Of a DNA stretch of 64,000 nucleotides, positions 1-7,845 are shown in pieces; positions within the stretch are counted from its first letter, which is position 1; each line of letters opens with the position of its first letter. The stretch is from Flavobacterium soyangense (GTDB lineage Bacteria; Bacteroidota; Bacteroidia; Flavobacteriales; Flavobacteriaceae), in assembly GCF_015277675.1 (NCBI RefSeq), contig NZ_JADHEC010000010.1, positions 1 through 64,000 of the forward strand. The letters are read 5' to 3'. Under the pieces are notes generated by a model. That model was not told the DNA's origin and made no database searches. It saw only the letters and a program-made list of their open reading frames with translations. Position numbers and translations under genes: made by a program.

Positions 1-494
1 AAACTCTTAAATAATTTTTTATTATATTTGACATGGATATTGTTTGTTTTGCGACTTCAAGATACTGAATTTCAGTGTCTTGAGCAATATCTAATTAATA
101 TTTTTTACTTCAAATAATTACACCCAACGGGTTAAAAACTAATTACACCCAACGGGTTAAATTAAGAGAATATCAGCATTGTTTTAATCGTAATAGCTTA
201 ACAATGTTTTGTTTATGGGTTTTGCATGAAAATTAAGATAATATTTGTTGGTGTGAGCCATGGGGAGCGATAGGAATTCCGGATTTAGTTGTTATCTTTG
301 TGCCCAAAATTATTTCCTTTTTTGACTCTCTATTTTGTGAGTTGGAATGGCGAAGCCTTGTTTTTCAGTTAGCAGAATACAAAGTTCAGAAGGGGTTTGG
401 ATTAATTGTTTATTAAGTCAGAAAAGGTTAATTGTTTAATCGAATAATGTTTTGGCTACAAAATAGTTTAAAATATCATAAAAGTATTATTATC
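1..494. other. Non-coding left edge of the window
   Basis: No convincing gene is visible here. The stretch holds an imperfect hairpin at 58-82 (12-base arms, no T-run), a pair of direct repeats at 116-161, a TATCTTTG box at 293-300 that fits the flavobacterial -7 consensus TANNTTTG, and a degenerate GTTAATTGTTTAAT-type repeat just before fcl. An in-frame ATG at 432 would extend Fcl by 21 residues, but the added residues do not resemble the family, so the start at 495 is preferred. Confidence 0.5.
116..161. repeat. Two direct copies of an AACGGGTT-containing repeat
   Basis: A 21-base unit containing CACCCAACGGGTTAAA occurs at 116-136 and again at 141-161. Its core ACCCAACGGGTT is a near-palindrome. 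No coding role is visible. Confidence 0.75.
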
Positions 495-1445
495 ATGAAC
501 TTAGACTCAAAAATTTACATAGCAGGGCACAACGGCATGGTAGGTAGTGCCATCTGGAGAGCCTTGACAGCCAAAGGGTATACCAATCTTATAGGCGTTT
601 CCAGTGCCGAACTGGATTTGCGACATCAACAGGCGGTTAAGGATTTTATTTCTACTGAAAACCCGGAAGTAATTATTGATGCGGCAGCAAGAGTGGGTGG
701 AATTTTGGCCAACTCGAATTATCCCTATCAATTTATCATGGAAAACCTGCAAATCCAGAATAATCTAATAGATTCTGCTTTACAAGCGGGTGTTGCGAAG
801 TTTATTTTCCTGGGCAGTTCTTGCATCTATCCCAAATTAGCTCCGCAACCTTTAAAAGAAGACTATTTGCTTACCGGCGAGTTGGAACCAACAAATGAAT
901 GGTATGCCATTGCAAAAATCACGGGAGTAAAAGCCTGCCAGGCTATTCGGAAACAATTCAATAAAGATTACGTCAGCCTGATGCCAACGAATTTATATGG
1001 TATACATGATAATTTTGATCTTAACAGCTCGCATGTCTTGCCGGCTGTGATGCGAAAATTTCATGAGGCTAAGGAAAATAACAATGCTCCAGTCACGCTT
1101 TGGGGTAGCGGAACTCCTATGCGGGAATTCCTGTTTGTAGATGATATGGCGCAAGCCGTGGTCTTTGCACTTGAAAATACGTTGCCGGATTACTTGTATA
1201 ACATAGGGACGGGAGAAGATTTAACTATCAAAGAACTGGCCGAAACCATTCAGAAAATTACAGGACATCAGGGCGAAATCATTTGGGATGCCACTAAACC
1301 CGACGGTACACCCAGAAAACTAATGGACATTTCTAAAATGCATGCTTTGGGCTGGAAACATCAGGTAACTCTTGAAGAAGGGATTCAAAAAACCTATGAC
1401 TGGTTTTTGGATAATATACATCGCTTTAAGGAAGTGAAAATGTAG
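495..1445 (+). CDS. fcl: GDP-L-fucose synthase
   Basis: Predicted cytosolic NADPH-dependent 3,5-epimerase/4-reductase that converts GDP-4-keto-6-deoxy-D-mannose to GDP-L-fucose. The 316-residue protein is of normal family length. It starts with a Rossmann GHNGMVGS motif at residues 11-18, has the GSSCIYP segment near residues 107-113, and the SDR Tyr/Lys pair as YAIAK (about Y137 and K141). The ATG at 495 is chosen because the family begins a few residues before the dinucleotide-binding loop. It works with gmd at 2297, although repeats and a broken gene separate the two. The stop is followed directly by degenerate heptamer-like repeats. Family assignment is firm; the end glycan is unknown. 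Confidence 0.95.
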   Translation: MNLDSKIYIAGHNGMVGSAIWRALTAKGYTNLIGVSSAELDLRHQQAVKDFISTENPEVIIDAAARVGGILANSNYPYQFIMENLQIQNNLIDSALQAGVAKFIFLGSSCIYPKLAPQPLKEDYLLTGELEPTNEWYAIAKITGVKACQAIRKQFNKDYVSLMPTNLYGIHDNFDLNSSHVLPAVMRKFHEAKENNNAPVTLWGSGTPMREFLFVDDMAQAVVFALENTLPDYLYNIGTGEDLTIKELAETIQKITGHQGEIIWDATKPDGTPRKLMDISKMHALGWKHQVTLEEGIQKTYDWFLDNIHRFKEVKM

Positions 1446-1665
1446 TTTTTAAGGTTAACGGTTTAATCGATTAGAAAAAGTTTAACTGTTTAGGAAGAGG
1501 TTAACTGTTTAGGAAAAGTTTAACTGTTTAAAAAGGGTTAATCGGTTAAGAAAAGTTTAATCGTTTAATTGTTTAGGAAAAGTTTAATGGTATATTCAAA
1601 ATGTAAAATGTTAAAATCGATTAACCATTTAGCCACTTAACGGATTAACCAAAAAAACTTTACCT
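1446..1665. repeat. Degenerate 7-bp-periodic repeat block, GTTTAACTG type
   Basis: Reads as recurring variants of GGTTAAC, TGTTTAG and GAAAAGG with a mostly 7-base period. It turns into the complementary-sense form (ATTAACCATTTAGCC) after about 1610. No reading frame of note is present. The same sequence style recurs at 2061-2296 and in many other intergenic gaps of the window. Confidence 0.7.
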
Positions 1666-2060
1666 ATGAAATACAATATTTATTCTTTCGAAAAATTAGA
1701 AGTTTATCAGCTCTAGCCAGAAAGTTTAAAATTGATATAAAGTTGATGAGTCAGTCATTTCCAAAAGAAGAGCGATTTGATTTAATTAGTCAAATCAATA
1801 GGGCATCAGCCAGTATCTCTGCTAATTTGGCAGAGGGTTCGGGAAGATTTTCTAATTTTGATCAGGCACATTTTACAAATATGTCCTATTCAACAGGGCT
1901 GGAAACAATAGATCATTTGAATACCGCATTGGATATGAAGTATATTACTGAAGAAAAATATACCGAACTTAGAATAAAATTAGATGCTATTCTTAATAAA
2001 CTCAATTCACTTTATAAATATCAAATCAATAATAAGGAGACATTGAAGAAAAAAGTTTAA
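1666..2060 (+). pseudogene. Four-helix-bundle (S23/IVP-type) protein gene, frameshifted
   Basis: The ATG at 1666 opens a frame reading MKYNIYSFEKLEVYQL and stops at 1714-1716. The family match then continues in the next frame from about 1710 (ALARKFKIDIK, then SQSFPKEERFDLISQI and NLAEGSGR) to the stop at 2058-2060. The two pieces together look like the roughly 120-residue four-helix-bundle proteins related to the 23S rRNA intervening-sequence protein. The shift lies near 1705-1712. A shortened product from TTG 1743 or ATG 1746 would keep helices 2-4. The gene sits inside repeat DNA between fcl and gmd. A sequencing error is the alternative explanation; the cellular role of the family is not established. 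Confidence 0.75.
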
Positions 2061-2296
2061 AAAGGGTTAATCGGTTAGGAAAGGTTAACTGTTTAAATGG
2101 TTAAAAGGTTAACTGATAAGTAAGAGGTTAACTGTTTAATTGTTTAGGAAAAGGGTTAACTGGTTAGGAAAGGTTAACTGTTTAAATGGTTAAAAGGTTA
2201 ATCGTTTAGGAAAAGTATAAAAAAATAAAAACAATTAGTTAATCGAGAGGCAAAACAATTAAGCAAATAATCGATTAACCGTTTAAGCTAAAAAAT
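2061..2296. repeat. Degenerate heptamer-like block with a 40-bp internal duplication
   Basis: Same GGTTAACTGTTTAA style as 1446-1665. A 40-base segment starting GGTTAGGAAAGGTTAACTG is present at 2073-2112 and repeated at 2162-2201, 89 bases apart. No gene is visible. Confidence 0.75.
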
Positions 2297-3382
2297 ATGA
2301 GCACACCACAAAAAGTAGCACTAGTAACAGGAATTACTGGTCAAGACGGATCTTATTTGGCAGAGTTATTATTAGAAAAAGGATATATGGTTCATGGTGT
2401 TAAGCGCCGCGCTTCTTCTTTTAATACGCAACGTATCGATCATATCTATCAAGACCAGCATGAAGCCCATGTTGATTTTAAATTGCATTATGGAGATTTG
2501 ACTGACTCTACGAATATCATACGAATCATTCAGGAAGTACAGCCAGATGAAATTTATAATTTAGGAGCGATGTCCCATGTTAAGGTTTCTTTTGATTCAC
2601 CTGAATATGTTGCAAATGTGGATGGGATAGGAACTTTAAGAATCCTTGAAGCAGTTCGAATATTAGGTTTGGCAAAGAAAACCAGAGTGTATCAGGCTTC
2701 CACTTCTGAACTGTACGGCGGTTTAGCAGAGAATAAAAATGCACAAGGATTTTATGACGAAAACTCGGCGTTTTATCCGCGTTCTCCGTATGGAGCGGCT
2801 AAGATTTATGGTTTTTGGATTACTAAAAACTACCGTGAGGCTTATGATATGTTTGCCTGTAATGGTATTCTTTTCAATCATGAATCTCCAAGACGTGGTG
2901 AAACGTTCGTAACGCGTAAAATCACCATGGCAGTAGCGGCTATCGCTAATGGAAAACAAGATTGTTTGTACTTAGGTAACCTGAATTCTCAAAGAGACTG
3001 GGGGCATGCTAAGGATTATGTAGAGGCCATGTGGCGTATTTTACAGCAAGATATCCCTGAAGACTATATAATTGCAACGGGTGTTACCACTTATATTAGA
3101 GATTTTGTTCGTATGGCCTTTGCTGAGGTTGGTGTGGAACTCGCATTTGAAGGGGAGCAAGAATGTGAAATCGCGAAAGTGGCTGCGTGCAACAATCCTT
3201 TATACCAGTTAGAAATTGGTACCGTGGTTGTGCGTGTAGATCCTGAGTATTATCGTCCAACAGAAGTTGATTTGTTAATTGGGGACCCTACCAAATCTAA
3301 AACACAATTGGGCTGGAAACCACAATATGATTTGGCTGCTTTGGTTAAAGAGATGGTGGCGAGTGATTTGAAATTGTATTAG
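2297..3382 (+). CDS. gmd: GDP-mannose 4,6-dehydratase, C-terminal tail lost by frameshift
   Basis: Predicted to convert GDP-D-mannose to GDP-4-keto-6-deoxy-D-mannose, the substrate of Fcl. The 361-residue SDR protein has GITGQDG at residues 12-18, STSELYG at 135-141 and the catalytic YGAAK (Y165, K169). The frame ends ...SDLKLY. The expected tail, ending DGGYTTLNYFE, continues in another frame downstream to 3438. Aligned with the second gmd 3' end at 4994-5173, this copy has two extra bases just before its stop. About 20 C-terminal residues are therefore missing, but the catalytic core is complete and activity is plausible. A sequencing error cannot be excluded. Confidence 0.93.
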   Translation: MSTPQKVALVTGITGQDGSYLAELLLEKGYMVHGVKRRASSFNTQRIDHIYQDQHEAHVDFKLHYGDLTDSTNIIRIIQEVQPDEIYNLGAMSHVKVSFDSPEYVANVDGIGTLRILEAVRILGLAKKTRVYQASTSELYGGLAENKNAQGFYDENSAFYPRSPYGAAKIYGFWITKNYREAYDMFACNGILFNHESPRRGETFVTRKITMAVAAIANGKQDCLYLGNLNSQRDWGHAKDYVEAMWRILQQDIPEDYIIATGVTTYIRDFVRMAFAEVGVELAFEGEQECEIAKVAACNNPLYQLEIGTVVVRVDPEYYRPTEVDLLIGDPTKSKTQLGWKPQYDLAALVKEMVASDLKLY

Positions 3383-3438
3383 TTAAAGAGTTGTATCTGA
3401 AAGATGGTGGTTATACGACTCTGAATTATTTTGAGTAG
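3383..3438 (+). pseudogene. Out-of-frame 3' tail of gmd
   Basis: Directly after the gmd stop, another frame reads [19 protein letters not shown] and then TAG at 3436-3438. This matches the intact tail encoded at about 5110-5173. It marks where the gmd reading frame originally ended. Confidence 0.8.
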
Positions 3439-3545
3439 TTATCTGTTATCTGTTATCTGTTTTGGGTTAATTGTTTATCCCCTAACCCCATATAAAGGTA
3501 AAAAGGAAGTATAGTTGGTTTAGAAAGAGTTATTTGGTCTTTTTA

Positions 3546-3597
3546 GGATTTGAATCCGTAAAAGTAACAACTTTTCGGGATTTGAATCCGTAAAAGT
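3546..3597 (+). promoter_or_regulatory. Paired 5-2-5 dyads upstream of ATPase A
   Basis: The 20-base sequence GGATTTGAATCCGTAAAAGT occurs at 3546-3565 and 3578-3597, 32 bases start to start. Each copy begins with the palindrome GGATT-TG-AATCC (5-base arms, 2-base centre). CCGTAAAAGT and ACTTTTCGG form an inverted repeat between the two dyads. The position just before a -7-like box suggests operator sites, possibly autoregulatory. ATPase B has the same layout with another sequence. Confidence 0.6.
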
Positions 3598-3599
3598 TG

Positions 3600-3607
3600 T
3601 ATATTTG
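3600..3607 (+). promoter_or_regulatory. Candidate -7 box for ATPase A
   Basis: TATATTTG matches the Flavobacteriia consensus TANNTTTG and lies 18 bases before the ATG at 3626. No -33 TTG at the usual spacing is clear. Confidence 0.4.
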
Positions 3608-3625
3608 TTCTTTATTGTCTCTGTT

Positions 3626-4747
3626 ATGATTGAAAGAATACTTGAAAAAACACTTAAAAGTAAGCTCCATACTGGGAAAGCCATAGTTTTGCTGGGTGCT
3701 CGACAAGTTGGAAAAACTACTTTATTGAAAATGCTTTTTGGTACTTCTAGCGATGTATTATGGATGAATGGAGATGAAATAGATGTACAAGCCCTATTTG
3801 CAACCGTTTCCGCTACGCGATTAAAAGCAATTTTTGGAAATAAGAAAATAATTATTATTGATGAGGCACAACGCATCCAAGATATAGGATTGCGAATGAA
3901 ACTCATCACCGACCAAATTCCAGAAGTTCAATTAGTTGTTACTGGGAGTTCTTCCTTTGAATTGGCTAATAAACTCAACGAACCCTTAACAGGACGTAAG
4001 TGGGAGTACAAAATGTATCCGTTGTCTTTTGGAGAAATGGTCGCTCATCATGGGTTATTGGAAGAAAAGAGACTCTTGGCTCACCGAATGGTTTATGGGT
4101 ATTACCCCGATGTGGTAAATACTGTAGGCGTTGAAAAAGAAATATTAAAACAGTTGTCCAATAGTTATTTATATAAAGATGTACTGTTGCTGGAACAAAT
4201 CAAAAAGCCAGAAGGACTTATTAAATTATTGCAGGGCTTGGCCTATCAAGTTGGTTCCCAAGTTTCGTATAATGAATTGTCTCAGCTTACTAGTCTTGAT
4301 GCTAAAACCGTAGAAAAATATATTGAAGTATTAGAGCAGACTTATATTATATTCCGATTAGGTTCCTTTAGTAGAAACCTTCGGTCGGAACTCAAAAAAA
4401 GCAGAAAAATTTATTTTTACGACAATGGAATTAGAAATGCTTTGATTGCTAATTTTAATCAAGTAGAAAATCGGACAGATGTAGGGGCTTTATGGGAAAA
4501 TTTCATGGTTTCTGAACGAGTGAAATACGCTCAGTATTCTCAGAAATGGGCTAATTCTTGGTATTGGCGTACTAAAGAACAAAAAGAAATTGATTATATC
4601 GAAGAACAAGATGGCGTTTTGACTGCTTATGAATTCAAATGGAATCCTGATGCTAAACATAAAATGCCTAAGTTGTTTCTAGAAACCTATGCCGGAAGTG
4701 AATTTAAAGTTATTCATAGAGATAATTTTGAGGATTTTTTGATGTAG
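3626..4747 (+). CDS. AAA ATPase with DUF4143 domain (ATPase A)
   Basis: A 373-residue protein with an N-terminal AAA_14-type ATPase domain: Walker A GARQVGKTT at about residues 24-32, Walker B IIIIDEAQ with D79/E80, and a VTGSSSFEL sensor-like segment. The C-terminal DUF4143 region ends with a PD-(D/E)XK-like pattern, EIDYIEEQDG then AYEFK (about D323, E336, K338). The ATG at 3626 is preferred over a TTG at 3605. The family is widespread and patchy in Bacteroidota and archaea, and its function is not established. It has no obvious role in sugar metabolism and interrupts the gmd-flippase junction. It is bracketed by two copies of the gmd 3' end, which suggests it arrived as a cassette. Confidence 0.9.
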   Translation: MIERILEKTLKSKLHTGKAIVLLGARQVGKTTLLKMLFGTSSDVLWMNGDEIDVQALFATVSATRLKAIFGNKKIIIIDEAQRIQDIGLRMKLITDQIPEVQLVVTGSSSFELANKLNEPLTGRKWEYKMYPLSFGEMVAHHGLLEEKRLLAHRMVYGYYPDVVNTVGVEKEILKQLSNSYLYKDVLLLEQIKKPEGLIKLLQGLAYQVGSQVSYNELSQLTSLDAKTVEKYIEVLEQTYIIFRLGSFSRNLRSELKKSRKIYFYDNGIRNALIANFNQVENRTDVGALWENFMVSERVKYAQYSQKWANSWYWRTKEQKEIDYIEEQDGVLTAYEFKWNPDAKHKMPKLFLETYAGSEFKVIHRDNFEDFLM

Positions 4748-4993
4748 GAGTGTGTTAATCGTTTACCCCTTAATGGGGAATAGGAAGGGGTTAATTGGTT
4801 AGTAAAAGGTTAACTGTTTGCCCCCTAACCCCCTAAAGGGGGGATAAGGAAAAAGGATATTGTTAAACCTAATCATAATGGTATATTGAAAACCAATTAA
4901 ACGATGATCCGGCTGCAATTCCCCTCTTGAAACCCTTTAGGTTCAACGCATCCAAAAAAATAGACTTGAGTTATAGAGCTTGTCCCGTTTTTT
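4748..4993. repeat. Repeat-rich spacer: C/G palindromes and a partial MITE-like repeat
   Basis: Contains CCCCTTAATGGGG (4766-4778), a longer C-run/G-run palindrome of the type common in this phylum (4821-4843), and from about 4918 to 4993 a partial copy of the palindromic repeat family found at 52.3-53.8 kb (TTCCCCTCTTGAAA near its start, GAGCTTGTCCCGTTTTTTAG at its end). The partial repeat ends exactly where the second gmd 3' remnant begins. Confidence 0.7.
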
Positions 4994-5173
4994 AGACCTA
5001 CCGAAGTTGATTTGCTAATTGGTGATCCAAGTAAGTCTAAAAAATTAGGCTGGAAACCGCAATATGATTTAGCGGCATTGGTTAAAGATATGATGCAAAG
5101 CGATTTAAAATTAATGAAGAAAGAACAATATTTGAAAGACGGTGGGTATACGACTTTGAATTATTTTGAATAA
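4994..5173 (+). pseudogene. 3' remnant of a second gmd copy
   Basis: Sixty in-frame codons including the stop encode the last 59 residues of a GDP-mannose dehydratase, from [17 protein letters not shown] to DGGYTTLNYFE. It is clearly homologous to, but diverged from, codons for the same region at 3254-3438. No start codon or upstream domain is present. The left edge coincides with a truncated palindromic repeat. It could be the end of the original gmd left after recombination placed another gmd plus ATPase A upstream. Confidence 0.9.
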
Positions 5174-5237
5174 ATTGTAACAAATAGTACCTCAATTTTC
5201 CGATTAACACAGCTAAACTTTATAAATAAAACACTTA

Positions 5238-6767
5238 ATGCCCAATACCACAAATAATAAACGCATAGCTAAAAACACATTTATTCTCTACATAAGAATG
5301 TTTTTTACAATGGGGGTAAGTCTTTATACTTCGAGAGTGGTATTAAATACTTTAGGAATCGTAGATTATGGGGTTTATAGTATTGTTGGGGGGATTGTAA
5401 CTTTATTTAGCTTCTTTAATGGCGCCATGACTTCGGCAACCCAGCGTTTTTTAGCGTTTGATATAGGGAAAAATGATTTAGTAAAATTAAAAAAAACCTT
5501 TAATGCCACACTTAATATTCACATGGCCATAGCTATTTTGGTTTTGGTGTTAGCAGAGACATTAGGGTTGTGGTTTGTAAATCATAAATTGAATTTACCT
5601 TTAGATAGGATGGTAGCAGTTAATTGGGTGTATCAGTTCTCTGTTTTTACTTTTCTTTTGGGAATCATACAAGTTCCTTATGACGCCTTGATTGTCGCCA
5701 GAGAAAAGATGGATATTTATGCCTATATGGCCATTGTGGAGGTGTTTTTGAAATTGATAATTGTGTATCTTTTAGTTGTGTTTTCTTATGATAAATTAAT
5801 ACTCTATGCTGGTTTGTTATTTTTAGTATCCTTTATTGTTAGAACCGCACATAAACAGTATTGCAAATGGCAATATGAAGAAAGTAAATACGAATTCTAT
5901 TTTGATAAATCATTTTATAAAGAATTATTGTCCTATTCAGGATGGAGCTTATTTGGCAATATAGCGGCAGTAGCAAGAGGACAAGGGTCTAATATTTTAT
6001 TAAATCTTTTTTTTGGAACTGTTTTAAATGCTGCTTATGGAATAAGCCTGCAGGTACAAACAACAGTGCAGGGCTTTGTGCTTAATTTTCAGATGGCGGT
6101 AAATCCTCAAATTATTAAACAGTATGCAGCAGGGAATAAAGAACAATGTTTAAAGCTAATCTTTCAGAGTGCTAAATTCTCTTATTTCTTAATGTTTATT
6201 ATTACCTGCCCCATCCTTTTTAATATCGATTTTATTTTAGAATTATGGTTGAAAAAACCACCTAAATATACTTCTGTTTTTGTAATGTTAAGCCTAGTTA
6301 GTATGTTAATAGAATGTATTTCAGGGCCACTAATGATTGGAGCCCAAGCTACAGGAAATATAAAATGGTATCAAATTGTTATTGGGACTTTAATTTTTCT
6401 AAACCTTCCTATTTCATATATATTATTAAAAATATATAAAAGCCCGGAGTTAATTTATTATTCAAGTATAATAATTTCATTACTTAGTTTGGTTTTTAGA
6501 TTGTTTTTCTTAAAGAATATTATGAAATTTCCAGTAAAATTTTTTTTCTATAGCGTACTATTGAGAATAGTTTTCGTTTCAGTTTTTGTGATTCTACTAC
6601 ATCACTTTTTCTTTCAATTGATAATAATAAGAAATAGTATGGTGTATTTTTTTGTAAATATTTCGGTAATATTCTTTTCTACCATAGTGATAATATATAC
6701 GATAGGTATTAATTCTGAAGAAAAAAAATCAATTAAAATGTTAATTTTAAACAAGATAAAAAAATGA
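5238..6767 (+). CDS. Polysaccharide flippase, Wzx/MATE-like (set 1)
   Basis: A 509-residue polytopic inner-membrane protein predicted to move undecaprenyl-linked repeat units across the membrane. The N-terminus has the flippase feel of TFILYIRMFFTMGVSLYTSR followed by repeated hydrophobic segments throughout, about 12-14. It belongs to the group of lipopolysaccharide/oligosaccharide flippases common in Bacteroidota capsule loci. It is the first gene after the gmd remnant and overlaps the next gene by 4 bases (ATGA), implying co-transcription. Base composition is strongly AT-rich like the rest of this module. Substrate is unknown. Confidence 0.88.
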   Translation: MPNTTNNKRIAKNTFILYIRMFFTMGVSLYTSRVVLNTLGIVDYGVYSIVGGIVTLFSFFNGAMTSATQRFLAFDIGKNDLVKLKKTFNATLNIHMAIAILVLVLAETLGLWFVNHKLNLPLDRMVAVNWVYQFSVFTFLLGIIQVPYDALIVAREKMDIYAYMAIVEVFLKLIIVYLLVVFSYDKLILYAGLLFLVSFIVRTAHKQYCKWQYEESKYEFYFDKSFYKELLSYSGWSLFGNIAAVARGQGSNILLNLFFGTVLNAAYGISLQVQTTVQGFVLNFQMAVNPQIIKQYAAGNKEQCLKLIFQSAKFSYFLMFIITCPILFNIDFILELWLKKPPKYTSVFVMLSLVSMLIECISGPLMIGAQATGNIKWYQIVIGTLIFLNLPISYILLKIYKSPELIYYSSIIISLLSLVFRLFFLKNIMKFPVKFFFYSVLLRIVFVSVFVILLHHFFFQLIIIRNSMVYFFVNISVIFFSTIVIIYTIGINSEEKKSIKMLILNKIKK

Positions 6768-7786
6768 TTAAGAATATACTTAAAAGAATAATAAGTTTAA
6801 TGATTGGAGAAAAGAAGGTATCAAAACTTGGAGACTTAAAATTTTTAGCCTTAAATTATTTTCAGGATTTAAAACTATTTTATATTCATTCAAATGCTTT
6901 TAGAATAGACTCTTTTAAAAAAATCGAAGCAATAATAATATTAGATTATCACTCAATAGAAAAAGGTCTTTTATTTAATAATTTGAAACCTGGTTTTGCG
7001 GAATATAAAATAAAAAATTTACATCAAAACTTAAATAAAGATGTTGTTAAATCTAATATCACCTCATCTCAAATAAATGTAGCCTTTCAAATAATGTGTC
7101 AATATTATGAATTACATCAAAAAATAAATTTTGATATTTCAAATTTTTTTACGCTAGAGCAGTATGGTTTTTATAAAGATTCCCTTAAGGAATCATATTC
7201 TTCTATTTTCGCAGGTGCCGTTGAGTATCAACAAGACGATTTCTACAAAGATAACCAGCAAAATTTCGAAATATTTTCACAATCTAGAAAAAGCATTAGA
7301 AACTTTACTGGAGAAAAAATTGATATTTCAATAATTATAAAAGCTGTTAAATTATCTTTAAATACTCCTTCGGTATGTAACCGTCAAAGCTCTAAAGTTT
7401 ATTTATTAGAGAACAAACAGTTAGTTGATCAAGTATTAACTATTCAAGGTGGTATGTCAGGGTTTACAAAAAATATTAATCAACTACTGATTTTGACCAC
7501 CAATAGAAGTTCTTTTTATAATGTCGGAGAAAGAAATCAAATGTTTATCGATGGTGGTCTATTTTTGATGAACTTATTATATTCCTTACATTTTTATAAA
7601 ATTGCTAATTGTCCTGCAAATTGGGGCAAAACAATAAATGAAGAAAAAATGTTGGAGCAATATTTTAAAATTGCAGAATCTGAGAAAATTATTTGTATAA
7701 TTCCAATTGGAGTAGCTGAAGATAATTTTAGAGTCGCTTTGTCGCGCCGAAGAGAAGTTAATGAAATTTTTGAAATAATAAAATAA
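6764..7786 (+). CDS. Nitroreductase-family protein
   Basis: A 340-residue protein whose C-terminal half is an FMN-dependent nitroreductase-like domain, starting at SRKSIRNFTGEKI (about residue 174), with NTPSVCNRQS and a late GGLFLMNLLYSLH segment. The first 170 residues are a helical extension typical of family members found in polysaccharide clusters. The role in glycan synthesis is unknown. In Bacteroidota such genes often stand beside F420-dehydrogenase-like and pyruvyltransferase genes. Here the stop overlaps, as TAATG, the start of a truncated pyruvyltransferase-like ORF, suggesting that the usual partners were deleted. Confidence 0.82.
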   Translation: MIKNILKRIISLMIGEKKVSKLGDLKFLALNYFQDLKLFYIHSNAFRIDSFKKIEAIIILDYHSIEKGLLFNNLKPGFAEYKIKNLHQNLNKDVVKSNITSSQINVAFQIMCQYYELHQKINFDISNFFTLEQYGFYKDSLKESYSSIFAGAVEYQQDDFYKDNQQNFEIFSQSRKSIRNFTGEKIDISIIIKAVKLSLNTPSVCNRQSSKVYLLENKQLVDQVLTIQGGMSGFTKNINQLLILTTNRSSFYNVGERNQMFIDGGLFLMNLLYSLHFYKIANCPANWGKTINEEKMLEQYFKIAESEKIICIIPIGVAEDNFRVALSRRREVNEIFEIIK

Positions 7787-7845
7787 TGAAAAAAATAGGG
7801 ATTTTAACATTATCACTGCATACAAATTACGTAAGCATATTATGA
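7786..7845 (+). pseudogene. 5' stump of a polysaccharide pyruvyltransferase-family gene
   Basis: A 19-codon ORF reads MKKIGILTLSLHTNY and then diverges (VSIL, stop). The first 15 residues are the typical start of polysaccharide pyruvyltransferase proteins (usually followed by GG and L/Q-rich residues). Its ATG overlaps the nitroreductase stop and its TGA overlaps the next ATG at 7842. It looks like the left edge of a deletion or replacement at about 7830. Homology is inferred from a short segment only. Confidence 0.6.

Noticed and set aside
58-82. Hairpin as a terminator of a gene left of the window
   Set aside because: The stem is good but no T-run follows and the upstream gene is not in view.
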